Shown here: one piece after another, positions 32,321-41,198 of the stretch | How positions within the stretch are numbered: position 1 is the first letter of the stretch | How the letters are laid out: every line of letters begins with the position of its first letter | NCBI RefSeq assembly: GCF_000380645.1 | Contig: NZ_AQXZ01000019.1 | Span: forward strand, 248,001 to 312,000 | DNA: 64,000 nucleotides | Origin: Smaragdicoccus niigatensis DSM 44881 = NBRC 103563 | GTDB lineage: Bacteria; Actinomycetota; Actinomycetes; Mycobacteriales; Mycobacteriaceae | Direction of reading: 5' to 3' | The notes under the pieces: model-generated | Seen by the model: the letters and a program-made list of their open reading frames with translations, nothing else | Told to the model about the DNA's origin: nothing | Databases searched by the model: none | Made by a program: the position numbers and the translations under genes

Positions 32321-33349
32321 GTGGACCGCCGGTGGGAACTGACCCGATCAGCGGCCAGCGCGGCGGTATTGATCGAACTCGGCCGCGAATACGGCGTCGC
32401 CGCCGACCAGCTCCTCACCGGCACGGGGATCACGGCAGAGCTATTGAGCGACCCCGTCAACGAGATTTCCGCGGCTCAAGAGATCGAGTTGGCGAAGAAC
32501 CTCGTCACCGCCCTCGGTCAGGTACCCGGGTTGGGGCTCCGCGCTGGCCTCAAGTACCAGATCGCGACTCACGGTCTGTGGGGCTTCGCCCTGACCACCA
32601 GCCCGACCGTCCGTGACGCCCTCACAATCATCGCGGCCTACCCCGAGTTGAGCTACTCGTTCTCCCGCATCACCGTCGAGAGTCGCGCAGATTCGGTTGC
32701 TCTCGTCTTCGACGACCACGACGTTCCTGCGGAGATCCGTGTGTTCAACACCGAGCGCGACTGGGGAATCCTGGTGAACCTCGCGCGCGCGTATCTGCCC
32801 GACGCGATTCCGTTCACGGACCTCTCGGTGACCCGGCAGGCGCCGCCGCATGCGCACCTGTACCCCGAACTACTTGGCGTGACGCCCCGATTCGGCTCCC
32901 CCCGCGACGAACTCGTCATTCCCAATACGCTTGTCGACCTGCCGATGCCCCAGGCGAACCCCGCGGTCGCGGCGGCGTTCACCGCGCAGGCGGCTCAGCT
33001 GCTCAACCGGCGACGCGAACGGCTCGGGATCGCCGGCGCAGTCCGGCACGAACTCCTGCGCACGCGACGCTTCACGACGGACCAGGACGAGGTCGCCCGG
33101 TCGCTGAATCTCAGCGTTCGAACTCTTCGGCGCCGGCTCGCCGATGAGGGCACGTCGTATCGGGAGATCGTAGGGGAAACCGCACGGCTTCTCGCCGAGG
33201 AGCTCTTGGCGTCCGGACTGACCGTTTCCGACGTCGCACATCGCCTCGGCTACTCGGGCGCCCCGGCATTCACCGACGCATTCCGGAGCTGGAACGGCAC
33301 GACGCCGGGGGCCTTCGCCCGTTCGTCGACACACACCACTAGACGGTGA
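32321..33349 (+). CDS. AraC-family regulator with N-terminal PF12625-type domain
   Basis: 342 aa, GTG start at 32321. Same architecture as the gene at 8861: sensor domain (RSAASAAVLIELGREYGVAA, HGLWGFALTTSPTVRDAL) then the AraC DNA-binding domain (DEVARSLNLSVRTLRRRLADEG, VSDVAHRLGYSGAPAFTDAF, W-NGTTPGAF). It is divergent from the SDR, probably activating it. VirS of mycobacteria is the closest well-known relative by architecture; direct orthology is not claimed. Confidence 0.9.
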   Translation: MDRRWELTRSAASAAVLIELGREYGVAADQLLTGTGITAELLSDPVNEISAAQEIELAKNLVTALGQVPGLGLRAGLKYQIATHGLWGFALTTSPTVRDALTIIAAYPELSYSFSRITVESRADSVALVFDDHDVPAEIRVFNTERDWGILVNLARAYLPDAIPFTDLSVTRQAPPHAHLYPELLGVTPRFGSPRDELVIPNTLVDLPMPQANPAVAAAFTAQAAQLLNRRRERLGIAGAVRHELLRTRRFTTDQDEVARSLNLSVRTLRRRLADEGTSYREIVGETARLLAEELLASGLTVSDVAHRLGYSGAPAFTDAFRSWNGTTPGAFARSSTHTTRR

Positions 33350-33372
33350 GAACAGTCCCCCGACACACAGTG

Positions 33373-33738
33373 TCAGGCGGCGATCAGGTTCCGAATCCGT
33401 GCACCTTCCGACGGACACGCGTAGTCCAGCTGCGCGAGCACCATCCGCTCGGCACCACCGGAACGCAGGATGATCCCGCTCTTTGCGAAACTGCCGCCGA
33501 ACCCTTCGACAAACGCATCGAAGTACGCTCGCCTGGTCATCTTGGGCGCAAACCCGCAGGTCGTGTTCGCCGTATCGATCATCGTCTGTTCAGAATGAAG
33601 CTCACCCAGTCCGATTTCCCGTTCCATGGCGGTCACGTAAACGCCGAGAGCAGAGGGAACAGGTTTGCCGTTGATTCCGCAGCCCGTGAGCCCGATCGAC
33701 AACGCGGCCGCAGCCACGACCTTCGTCCATACGTTCAT
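33373..33738 (-). CDS. DUF732-like lipoprotein
   Basis: 121 aa, ATG 33738. Lipoprotein signal with lipobox LTGC. The mature part has a Cys-flanked helical core (MIDTANTTCGFAPKM...LAQLDYACPSEGARI) resembling the DUF732 family common in mycolata, which has two conserved Cys likely disulfide-bonded. It converges with the AraC gene. The function is unknown. Confidence 0.65.
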   Translation of the reverse strand: MNVWTKVVAAAALSIGLTGCGINGKPVPSALGVYVTAMEREIGLGELHSEQTMIDTANTTCGFAPKMTRRAYFDAFVEGFGGSFAKSGIILRSGGAERMVLAQLDYACPSEGARIRNLIAA

Positions 33739-33791
33739 TTGTTGCTGTCCAATCTGATGGGATCTTCAGCTAGGCCGAGGTCCCCAAAGAG

Positions 33792-33825
33792 GAGCAGGCC
33801 CGCTGCAACCGCAGCGAGCCCGCTC
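33792..33825 (-). terminator. Hairpin terminator of the LAS-like gene
   Basis: A 15-bp stem (two G:U pairs) with an AACC/GGTT loop lies 19 bp past the stop of the 33844 gene, on its strand followed by CTCTTT. This is consistent with an intrinsic-like terminator in high-GC DNA; its weak T-run keeps it tentative. Confidence 0.45.
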
Positions 33826-33843
33826 TGGTAAATCGAGATTCAG

Positions 33844-34392
33844 TTATTCGTTGAAGCTCACGTGGACGTGGTCCATGTGGTTCGCGGTCGGCGATCCACG
33901 GTCTTCCATGGGCTGCCAGTCGCCACCGGGGTAGCGAATGCGCTGCTTGTAGATGACGTACTTGACGTTGAACTCCGCGCCGTGAGCGAGGATGAACTCC
34001 GCCAGAGCCTCACCGGCAACCTCATCGCTGATCATGCAGTCGATGGCGGTACCAGTGCCGTGGTCCTGGTCGCCCGCACGGAAACCACCGAAAGCGGTGA
34101 CCTGCGGGAAGAGAACGCAGAGAGCCAAGTAGCCGTGCTGAGTGGTCGGCGTGATGCCGAGCTCGTCACCCGGGCCGTACTGGCAGACGGGCGGCGGCGG
34201 TGCGATCGGGAGGGGTGCAGCCTTGGGCAGCGGGAACTTCGGAGGTGCAACCGTCACGAAGCCGATGGACGCTGCGACACGTGCATGCGGGACTGCGGCC
34301 GGCTGAGCAGCCGCCGAGTTCGTGGTGGCCAGGAGAATACCCAGGGCTAGCGCAACCTGTCCCTGCATCCTTTTGAGGGGGAGCCGGTACAT
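33844..34392 (-). CDS. Secreted protein with LAS-type (M15/VanY-like) metallopeptidase signature
   Basis: 182 aa from ATG 34392. Signal peptide to about residue 29 (TTNSAAA-QP), then a Pro-rich stretch (PPKFPLPKAAPLPIAPPPP) and a domain with His111 and Asp118 in DHGTGTAIDCM and a terminal NHMDHVHVSF (His172, 175, 177). H...D and HxH are the zinc ligands of LAS peptidases (D-Ala-D-Ala carboxypeptidase/VanY fold); it resembles the ARB-07466-like C-terminal domains of mycobacterial cell-wall proteins. Peptidoglycan or periplasmic action is likely. The catalytic Glu is not obvious, so activity is not certain. Confidence 0.65.
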   Translation of the reverse strand: MYRLPLKRMQGQVALALGILLATTNSAAAQPAAVPHARVAASIGFVTVAPPKFPLPKAAPLPIAPPPPVCQYGPGDELGITPTTQHGYLALCVLFPQVTAFGGFRAGDQDHGTGTAIDCMISDEVAGEALAEFILAHGAEFNVKYVIYKQRIRYPGGDWQPMEDRGSPTANHMDHVHVSFNE

Positions 34393-34760
34393 ATCGTGAG
34401 CCTGTCCTTTCTGGTCAATTACGAGAATCAACTTAAAGGACGCTGAATATTCAAAGCAAATATCTCTAAACAATAAACTTTCGCATACTTGACAAACTTT
34501 AGACATTCCCACCTGGGGTTATGCACCCATACCTCAACCAGTGTGGCGAAGTAAAGTGCGACATCCGTCACGTTTGGCGGATTGCTCGACGGGGTAAATT
34601 GAGGCCTCGCTCACAGTCCGCACGCGGTTCCTGAGATTGTGATAATTGCATTCAGTTAACTTTGCATTCGAATCGCCATATCAAGTCAATGGCTTGCGAA
34701 ATGCGATTCAGAGACACAAAGCCCGGGTCGGAGCCTCGGCCCAGCCGTCGGAGTGCCATT
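34393..34760. other. 368-bp AT-rich divergent intergenic region
   Basis: Between the LAS-like gene and the acyl-CoA ligase. It is clearly AT-richer than the rest of the window, especially 34420-34520 and 34620-34700. It contains TTGACA at 34489-34494 and several A/T-rich blocks that could hold promoters for both directions. I do not see an ORF or RNA gene with support; an open frame (34662-34760) continuous with the ligase lacks coding character. Confidence 0.5.
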
Positions 34761-36386
34761 GTGGAGGGCATGAAGCTCGCTGAAGCAACGAAGCGATCAG
34801 TCGATGAGCTGTACTACGTGATGTTGTGCGCTCGGGCCGGTCTACTCAAGCCGATCCCACCGCACCGCCTCGCCGCGATCGGCCTGGCCTTCCAGAAATT
34901 CGGCGGCGTCGGCGGACTCGCCCCGATCGCTGCCGCTCGCTACCCCGACCGCCCGGCTCTCATCGACGAGCTCGGTTCCGTCACGTTCAAGGAGCTGGAC
35001 AAGAGCACGAATGCGCTCGCCAACGCCTGGCGCGCCAAGGGGCTTCGGTCGGGTCAGAGCATCGCGATTCTGGTGCGCAATCACCGCGGTTTCCACTACT
35101 CGGTGTTCGCCGCCGCGAAATGCGGTGCGCGGATCGTACTACTGAACACCGACTTCGCCGGCCCGCAGCTTCGCGAGGTTCTCGCGCGCGAGGGCGCGGA
35201 TGTCATCGTCTACGACGAGGAGTACGCACCCCTGCTCGCTGAGGCGAACCCGCGATGCGGTGCGTACCTTGCCTGGACGTCGAACCCTGGCCCCAACACC
35301 CTCGACAGCCTCATCGCGACCAACTCGACGAAGTCGCCGCGGACGCCGCGTCAGAAAGCCAAGATCGTCCTGCTCACCAGCGGGACGACCGGGACGCCGA
35401 AGGGCGCAGCGCGCCCAGAGCCACGGTCACTCTCCCCCATCGGTGCGATCCTCAGCAAGGTTCCGTTCAAGACCGCGGAAATCACCGAATGTCCGGCGCC
35501 CCTGTTCCACACATTGGGGTTCGCCCACGCGCTGATCGCCATCGGCTTTGGCTCGACGCTCGTCATCCGACGCCGTTTCGACCCGCAAGCCGTGATGACG
35601 AGTCTGCGCACGCATGGCGCGACCGCGATGGTCGCAGTTCCGGTCATGCTGCAGCGCCTCGTCGATGCCTTGCCCGACGAGCGGCAGCAAACGAAACTGC
35701 GCATCATCTTCGTCGCCGGCTCCCAACTCGGTGCTCCGCTGTGCCTGCGCGTCACCAAGGTGTTCGGGCCCGTCATCTACAACCTCTATGGCTCGACGGA
35801 GGTTGCGTACGCGACGATCGCCACCCCGGACGATCTGGCCGTCGAACCCGGTTGCGTCGGACAACCCGTGCACGGCGCCGCCGTCAAGATCTTCGACGAG
35901 AACGGCGCCGACGTACCCACCGGAACGACCGGACGCATCTTCGTCGGCAATGACCTGCAGTTCGAGGGCTACACCGGCGGTGGTGACAAACAGCGCATCG
36001 CGGGCCTCATGTCCTCGGGCGATGTCGGCCACTTCGACTCGTCGGGCCGGCTGTTCGTCGACGGCCGGGACGACGACATGATCATCAGTGGTGGTGAGAA
36101 CGTCTTCCCCGGCGAGGTGGAGGAACTGCTCGCGGCACACCCGGCGGTACTCGAGGTCAGCGCGATCGGCATCGATGACGAGAAGTACGGCCAGCGGTTG
36201 TGCACTTTCATCGTGCGGCGCGCGGGTGCGTCCCTCTCGGAGGATGACGTCCGCGACTACGTCCGCGCTCACCTCGCTCGCTTCAAGGTCCCGCGGGACG
36301 TCGTGTTCGTCGATCTCCTGCCTCGTAACCCCACCGGCAAGGTTCTCAAGCGAGAACTGCGTCTGATTGCGGCAAACCGGAAATAG
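34761..36386 (+). CDS. Acyl-CoA ligase / AMP-forming synthetase (FadD12-like)
   Basis: About 541 aa from GTG 34761 (GGAG at 34750-34753; alternatives ATG 34770 or a frame-open codon at 34662). The AMP-binding P-loop LLTSGTTGTPKGAAR, YGSTEVAYATIA and the C-terminal core VDGRDDDMIISGGENVFPGE with a catalytic Lys in NPTGKVLKRELR are complete. The N-terminal pattern (DELYYVMLCARAGLLKPIPP) resembles mycobacterial FadD12/FadD2. It activates fatty acids as acyl-CoA. It is followed 10 bp later by a lipoprotein gene. Confidence 0.9.
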   Translation: MEGMKLAEATKRSVDELYYVMLCARAGLLKPIPPHRLAAIGLAFQKFGGVGGLAPIAAARYPDRPALIDELGSVTFKELDKSTNALANAWRAKGLRSGQSIAILVRNHRGFHYSVFAAAKCGARIVLLNTDFAGPQLREVLAREGADVIVYDEEYAPLLAEANPRCGAYLAWTSNPGPNTLDSLIATNSTKSPRTPRQKAKIVLLTSGTTGTPKGAARPEPRSLSPIGAILSKVPFKTAEITECPAPLFHTLGFAHALIAIGFGSTLVIRRRFDPQAVMTSLRTHGATAMVAVPVMLQRLVDALPDERQQTKLRIIFVAGSQLGAPLCLRVTKVFGPVIYNLYGSTEVAYATIATPDDLAVEPGCVGQPVHGAAVKIFDENGADVPTGTTGRIFVGNDLQFEGYTGGGDKQRIAGLMSSGDVGHFDSSGRLFVDGRDDDMIISGGENVFPGEVEELLAAHPAVLEVSAIGIDDEKYGQRLCTFIVRRAGASLSEDDVRDYVRAHLARFKVPRDVVFVDLLPRNPTGKVLKRELRLIAANRK

Positions 36387-36396
36387 ACTTCAAAGC

Positions 36397-36846
36397 GTGC
36401 GCGCCGCTTGGGTCGTCCTCGTGTTAGCGCTGACGGCCGCGTGTAGCTCGCAAGCCCCGGTTGATGACCAAGCCGCGATCCGGCAGGTGCTCGACCAATG
36501 GCCGAACGACTTCGCAGCAAAGAAGATCGACGAGGTGTGCGGGCTCTTCGCGCCGGACACCGTCGTCATCTACCCGGACAGCGCCGACCGCAACTACGAC
36601 GCCACGTGCGCCCAATTCCGTCGAGTCTTCAGCGGAGCGAACTCCTACACCTACGCGCCGCCGGAGATCCATGAGATCCTCGTCGACCACGACCTCGCTG
36701 CCGTGCGTCTGATCTGGCGTCTCGAAATCCGCGACCCAAAGGGTTCGGTCATCGAGAAGACGACCGAGAACGGCCTCGACGTCTTCGCGCGCCAGCCCGA
36801 CGGTTCCTGGAAGATCCGCATCTCACACGCGTTCGGAATGCCATGA
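36397..36846 (+). CDS. NTF2/SnoaL-fold lipoprotein
   Basis: 149 aa from GTG 36397. Short signal with lipobox TAAC (Cys16). The mature part is an NTF2-like/DUF4440-type domain: AIRQVLDQWPNDFAAKKIDE, VCGLFAPDTVVIYPDSADR, ending DGSWKIRISHAFGMP. The family is usually ligand-binding or catalytic in small-molecule metabolism, but here it is anchored at the outer face of the membrane. Its stop overlaps the MFS start as ATGA. Confidence 0.75.
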   Translation: MRAAWVVLVLALTAACSSQAPVDDQAAIRQVLDQWPNDFAAKKIDEVCGLFAPDTVVIYPDSADRNYDATCAQFRRVFSGANSYTYAPPEIHEILVDHDLAAVRLIWRLEIRDPKGSVIEKTTENGLDVFARQPDGSWKIRISHAFGMP

Positions 36847-38144
36847 ACACGCGCGGCGACTCGCTGATCGCCCGCCTTGATCGAATACCGATCTGGCCGT
36901 ACGGCACCCGCCTGTTGGTGATCATCGGCGCGGGGTATTTCTTCGCCTACTTCGACATCGTGACGATCGGGTTGGCGCTGCCGGTCATCACCGACCAGTT
37001 CCACATCTCGACGTCGGCCGCGTCGACGGCCGTGACGAGCAGTCTTGTCGGATACATCGTCGGATCGCTGGCCGCGAGCCGGCTGGCAGACCTGCGCGGC
37101 CGCCGGATCAGCCTGTTGCTGTCCGTCGGCATGTTCACGCTCGGAACGATCGGTGCGGCCTTCAGCTTCACTCTTCCCTGGCTCGTCGGATTCCGGTTCC
37201 TGGCCGGTATGGGCATCGGTGCAGAGATCGCGGTCGTCACGACGTACGTCGGCGAACTGGCCCCGGCACGGTTGCGTGGTCGCGCCACGAGTCTCGTCGG
37301 AGTGATGGCGTTCGCCGGCTTTGCGGTCGTGCCCGTTGTCGCGCGATTTCTTGTCCCCGCGTTCGACGACGGTTGGCGTGTGCTGTTCCTCGTCGGTGCT
37401 GCCGGTGGTCTGACCGTCGCGTGGTTGCGTCGGAACATGCCACCATCTGCGCGCTGGCTCATCGTGCACGGACGATTCGACGAGGCCGAGAAGGCCGTCG
37501 CTGCGGCCGAAGTTCACGCACAGAGTCGCTTGTCGGCCGGACTACCGGCCATCCCGACGGTGGTATCCGTGCCCCCGACTCCTGTGCGGAAGTATGTCCT
37601 CGTCCTATTCACCGTCCTGTGGCTCATCTACTACGTCGGCAACTACGGCTGGCTGACGATGGCGCCGACGCTGCTGACCAAGCACGCCGGATACAGCCTC
37701 ACGTCGAGCCTGACCTTCCTCGTCGTGACCGGAACCGGGTTCGTCGTGGGTGCCGGGCTCGCGGCCGTCACCGGCGACCGACTGAACCGCAAACTGCTCA
37801 ACGCCGGCGCGGCGACCGTGTGGTCCCTGGCATTGCTGGCGATCGGCGTCATCGGAAGCCCGGCCGCGGTCATGGTGTTCGGCTTTGTGTCGTCGGCGAC
37901 GATCGGTTACCTCGTTCCGCTCATGTACGCGTACACGGCCGAGCACTTCCCCACGAACAACCGTGCGACGAGCGTCGCAATCGCGGACGGAATCGGCCAC
38001 CTCGGCGGGGCCGTTGCCCCGATGGCAGTGCTGTGGGCGGCGAACAGCGGCGGGTTCGTAGGAGCGTTCGTCCTCATGGCTGCCACGGGTGCCGTGACGG
38101 TGGCATTGTTGCTGCTCATCCCCGCTCAGACCGCCGAAGGTTAA
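36843..38144 (+). CDS. MFS transporter
   Basis: 433 aa with 12 predicted transmembrane helices and a central cytosolic loop. Motifs: SRLADLRGRRISLLLSVGM after TM2 and FRFLAGMGIGAEIAVVTTYVGE (sugar/aromatic-acid-transporter-like). It is coupled to the lipoprotein gene by ATGA at 36843. The substrate is unknown; the acyl-CoA ligase upstream hints at an organic acid. Confidence 0.88.
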   Translation: MNTRGDSLIARLDRIPIWPYGTRLLVIIGAGYFFAYFDIVTIGLALPVITDQFHISTSAASTAVTSSLVGYIVGSLAASRLADLRGRRISLLLSVGMFTLGTIGAAFSFTLPWLVGFRFLAGMGIGAEIAVVTTYVGELAPARLRGRATSLVGVMAFAGFAVVPVVARFLVPAFDDGWRVLFLVGAAGGLTVAWLRRNMPPSARWLIVHGRFDEAEKAVAAAEVHAQSRLSAGLPAIPTVVSVPPTPVRKYVLVLFTVLWLIYYVGNYGWLTMAPTLLTKHAGYSLTSSLTFLVVTGTGFVVGAGLAAVTGDRLNRKLLNAGAATVWSLALLAIGVIGSPAAVMVFGFVSSATIGYLVPLMYAYTAEHFPTNNRATSVAIADGIGHLGGAVAPMAVLWAANSGGFVGAFVLMAATGAVTVALLLLIPAQTAEG

Positions 38145-38263
38145 CGGCTCTTTTCGCTCGAGAAGCCTCTGTGAGGCAATCTCGAAATTCGGACACGGAG
38201 CACCAAGATCGGCTTACGCTTGCCACGGCAACGTGCCGCGATCTTGAACTCAGGGAGATCCTG

Positions 38264-39892
38264 ATGAAGAACTTGCCCACAGGCATCCAGCTCGCAGAAT
38301 ATCGCCGGCTCCGCCGTCGTCGATCGGCCCTGCCCATTGCCCTGCTCATGACCGCCGCGCTCGCCGCTGGCTGCTCATCGTCTGACGGGTATTCGGTGGA
38401 CGCACCGAAGAACGAAGGGCCTCCGATGGAGGAGGCCGGCAGCCCGCTGCCCAAGGACAGCGTCGACAAGGCACTGGCCAAACTCGACGACCTCATCAAC
38501 GACACGATGAAGAAGTCCGGCGTACCTGGCCTCGCCACCGCCGTCGTCCACGACGGGAAGATCGTCTACGCCAAGGGGTTCGGCGTTCGGAATGTCGAAC
38601 ACCCGGACCAGAAGGTCGACGCGGACACCGTCTTCCAGGTCGCGTCGGTATCCAAGTCCGTCACGTCGACCGTCGTGGCCGCGGAAATCGCCAAAGGCGA
38701 CGTCACGTGGGATACGCCCGTCACCGACTCGATGCCCGACTTCCAACTCGCCGACCCCTGGGTCTCGACGCACGTCACGGTCGGCGACGGACTGTCGCAC
38801 CGCACCGGTCTGCCCGGCGCCGCGGGTGACAAGCTCGAAGACCTCGGCTACGACCGAAGCTACGTCCTCGGCCATCTACGGCTTCACAAGCTGAACCCCT
38901 TCCGGATCTCGTACGCCTACTCGAACTTCGGATACACGATGGGTGCGGAAGCAGTCGCGAAGAAGGCCGGAAAGGAATGGGCCGACCTCGCCGCGGACGA
39001 CATCTACAAGCCGCTCGGGATGAACTCGACGAGCTCCTGGTTCAAGGACTTCGAGAAGCGCGAGAACCGCGCGACCCTGCACCAGAAGATCGACGGCAAG
39101 TTCGTGCCCGGCCTCGTCCGTGACCCCGACCAGCAGGACCCTGCGGGTGGAGTCAGCTCTTCGGTGAACGACATGGCGAAGTGGCTGCAGCTGGTGCTCG
39201 GCGACGGCACGTTCGAGGGCAAGCAGATCTACAAGCCGGAGGACTTCCAGCCGGCGGCCACCGTGCAGATCGTGGCGAGGCAGCCGAAGAACCTGGAGTC
39301 CCGAGCCGGTTTCTACGGCTTCGGCTGGAACGTCCTGACGGGGCTGACCGGACGGACCGGCTTCAACCACTCCGGCGCGTTCGTGTCCGGTGCGGCGACC
39401 AACGTGTCGGTCATCCCGTCCGCCAAGGTCGCCATCGTCACCCTGACGAACGCCTGGCCGTTCGGAGTCCCGGAGACCATCAACGACAGCTTCACCGACC
39501 TCGTGCAGTACGGCGCGATCAAGCTTGACTATCTGAGCCTCCTCGGCCAAGCGATGGCGCCCCTGCTCGCGCCGGTCGGCTCTCTCGTCGGCCAGAAGGC
39601 TCCGGCCAACGCCAAGGCTGCCAAGGCGAACGCGGACTACCTCGGCACTTACGGCAACGACTACTACGGTCCCGCCGCGATCCGCGAGAAGGACGGCGGT
39701 CTCGAACTCGCGATGGGCAAGGGCCTCGAAAAGACGCACAAGCTCACCCACTGGGACGGCGACACGTTCACGTTCACGCTCGACACTGAGAACGCGCCGC
39801 CGGGATCGATCTCGAAGGCCACGTTCGAAGGCAACACCCTCAAGCTCGAGTACTACGACGACGAGGGTATGGGCACCTTCACGAAGGAATAG
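38264..39892 (+). CDS. Serine beta-lactamase-fold lipoprotein (active-site intact)
   Basis: 542 aa, ATG 38264 with AGGGAG 6 nt upstream. Lipobox LAAGC (Cys37). Class C/EstB-type fold: S128-x-x-K131 in QVASVSKS, YSN (Tyr219-Asn221) in AYSNFGY, and a HSG-like third motif (FNHSGAF). A C-terminal beta-rich extension (about residues 440-540) resembles DUF3471. The catalytic residues are intact, so it can be a D-aminopeptidase, esterase or carboxypeptidase of the envelope. Next to it lie related proteins without these residues. Confidence 0.85.
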   Translation: MKNLPTGIQLAEYRRLRRRRSALPIALLMTAALAAGCSSSDGYSVDAPKNEGPPMEEAGSPLPKDSVDKALAKLDDLINDTMKKSGVPGLATAVVHDGKIVYAKGFGVRNVEHPDQKVDADTVFQVASVSKSVTSTVVAAEIAKGDVTWDTPVTDSMPDFQLADPWVSTHVTVGDGLSHRTGLPGAAGDKLEDLGYDRSYVLGHLRLHKLNPFRISYAYSNFGYTMGAEAVAKKAGKEWADLAADDIYKPLGMNSTSSWFKDFEKRENRATLHQKIDGKFVPGLVRDPDQQDPAGGVSSSVNDMAKWLQLVLGDGTFEGKQIYKPEDFQPAATVQIVARQPKNLESRAGFYGFGWNVLTGLTGRTGFNHSGAFVSGAATNVSVIPSAKVAIVTLTNAWPFGVPETINDSFTDLVQYGAIKLDYLSLLGQAMAPLLAPVGSLVGQKAPANAKAAKANADYLGTYGNDYYGPAAIREKDGGLELAMGKGLEKTHKLTHWDGDTFTFTLDTENAPPGSISKATFEGNTLKLEYYDDEGMGTFTKE

Positions 39893-39896
39893 CGCC

Positions 39897-41147
39897 ATGC
39901 TCCGAAAGATCGTTATGGCCGGGTGCGCCGTCGCTTTGGTGGCGGCGTGCACGTCCAACAACGGCTCGCCGTCGTCAGAGACCTCGGCGGCGGAGTCCGC
40001 GGACCCGGCCAAGGCAGCGCAGATCACGCAGCTCGTCGACGACTACATGAAACAAGCGCACCTGAAGTCGGTGCTTCTCAAGGTGTCGGTGGACGGCAAG
40101 GACATCATCACGAAGGCCTTCGGCGAGTCCATGACCGGTGTGCCGGCCACGACCGACATGCACTTCCGGAACGGTGCCGTCGCCATCTCGTACGTGTCCA
40201 CCCTGCTGATGGTTCTCGTCGACGAGAAGAAGGTCAGCCTCGACGACAAGGTGTCGAAATACCTGCCTGACCTGCCGACCGTCGAGAACGTCACGCTCGG
40301 CCAACTCGCGCAGATGACGTCCGGAGTCCACGACTTCGTGCTGGGCAACCCCGAGTTCGACACAATCGCCAACGCCGACCCGTACAAGGCGTGGACGACG
40401 GAAGAGCAGCTGAATCTCGCGATCCACAAGCCTTTGTGGTTCGAGCCCGGGACCAACTTCAGCTATGCCCACACCAACTACGTGGTGCTCGGGCTCGCGC
40501 TCGAAAAGGCGACCGGCAAGAAGATGGCCGATCTCCTCAAGGAGAAAGTGCTCGATCCACTCGGTCTGAAGAACACCACGTCGAGTGACACCGCCGAGAT
40601 CCCGCAGCCGGTGTTGCACGCTTTCACTTCGGAGCGACGGGCGTACTTCAACATTGCCCCGGACCAGACGCTTTACGAAGAATCGACCTACTGGGACCCC
40701 TCGTGGACCATCAACCACGGCGCAATCCAGACCACGGACATCACTGATCTGCACACTTCGGCGATCGCCATCGGTACCGGAAAGCTGTTGTCACCGGAGT
40801 CGTACAAAAAGATGGTGACCACTGACCTGCGCGGAAAGACCAAGCCCGTCGAAGGGTGTTTCACCTGCGTGCCGCTCAACGACTACCGCACGTACGGCCT
40901 CGGCGTCTGGATCACCGGTGACTGGATCTTCCAGAACCCGCTCTTCTGGGGATACGCAGCGGTCGACGCCTACCTGCCGAAGGACAAGGTCGCGATCGCG
41001 GTTGCAGTCACCTATGAACCAGAGGCTTTCGACAGCCAGGGCGGCTACAAGAACGGCGGCGATGCGCTGTTCCGCAAGATCGGCGCGCTCCTTGCGCCGG
41101 ATGACGCTCCCCCGGTGGCGGCGGCGTCAGAGACTCAGGGGAACTAG
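39897..41147 (+). CDS. Beta-lactamase-fold lipoprotein lacking the SxxK catalytic pair
   Basis: 416 aa. Lipobox VAAC. Aligning its FRNGAVAIS with the family's FRIGSVTKS shows Ser replaced by Ala94 and Lys by Ile97; YxN is Tyr190-Ala-His192 (YAHTNY). The rest of the fold (SLDDKVSKYLPDLP, LAQMTSGV, EPGTNFSYAHTNYVVLG) is well kept, and the protein is not truncated or frameshifted, so it looks like a maintained pseudoenzyme. It is 4 bp downstream of the active copy and in the same operon. Confidence 0.85.
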   Translation: MLRKIVMAGCAVALVAACTSNNGSPSSETSAAESADPAKAAQITQLVDDYMKQAHLKSVLLKVSVDGKDIITKAFGESMTGVPATTDMHFRNGAVAISYVSTLLMVLVDEKKVSLDDKVSKYLPDLPTVENVTLGQLAQMTSGVHDFVLGNPEFDTIANADPYKAWTTEEQLNLAIHKPLWFEPGTNFSYAHTNYVVLGLALEKATGKKMADLLKEKVLDPLGLKNTTSSDTAEIPQPVLHAFTSERRAYFNIAPDQTLYEESTYWDPSWTINHGAIQTTDITDLHTSAIAIGTGKLLSPESYKKMVTTDLRGKTKPVEGCFTCVPLNDYRTYGLGVWITGDWIFQNPLFWGYAAVDAYLPKDKVAIAVAVTYEPEAFDSQGGYKNGGDALFRKIGALLAPDDAPPVAAASETQGN

Positions 41148-41151
41148 CGCA

Positions 41152-41198
41152 GATCCTGACGATTGGCCTGCAGGAGTCGCGGGGTAATCGTCAGGATC
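41152..41198. terminator. Inverted repeat at a convergent gene junction
   Basis: GATCCTGACGATT (41152-41164) and its exact complement (41186-41198) flank a 21-nt loop between the stop of the 39897 gene and the convergent methyltransferase stop. It likely acts as a bidirectional terminator. There is no T-tract; the long loop lowers confidence. Confidence 0.4.

Noticed and set aside
34662-34760. Longer N-terminus for the acyl-CoA ligase
   Set aside because: The stretch is AT-rich, lacks a ribosome binding site and has no resemblance to the family's N-terminus; GTG 34761 has a plausible GGAG.
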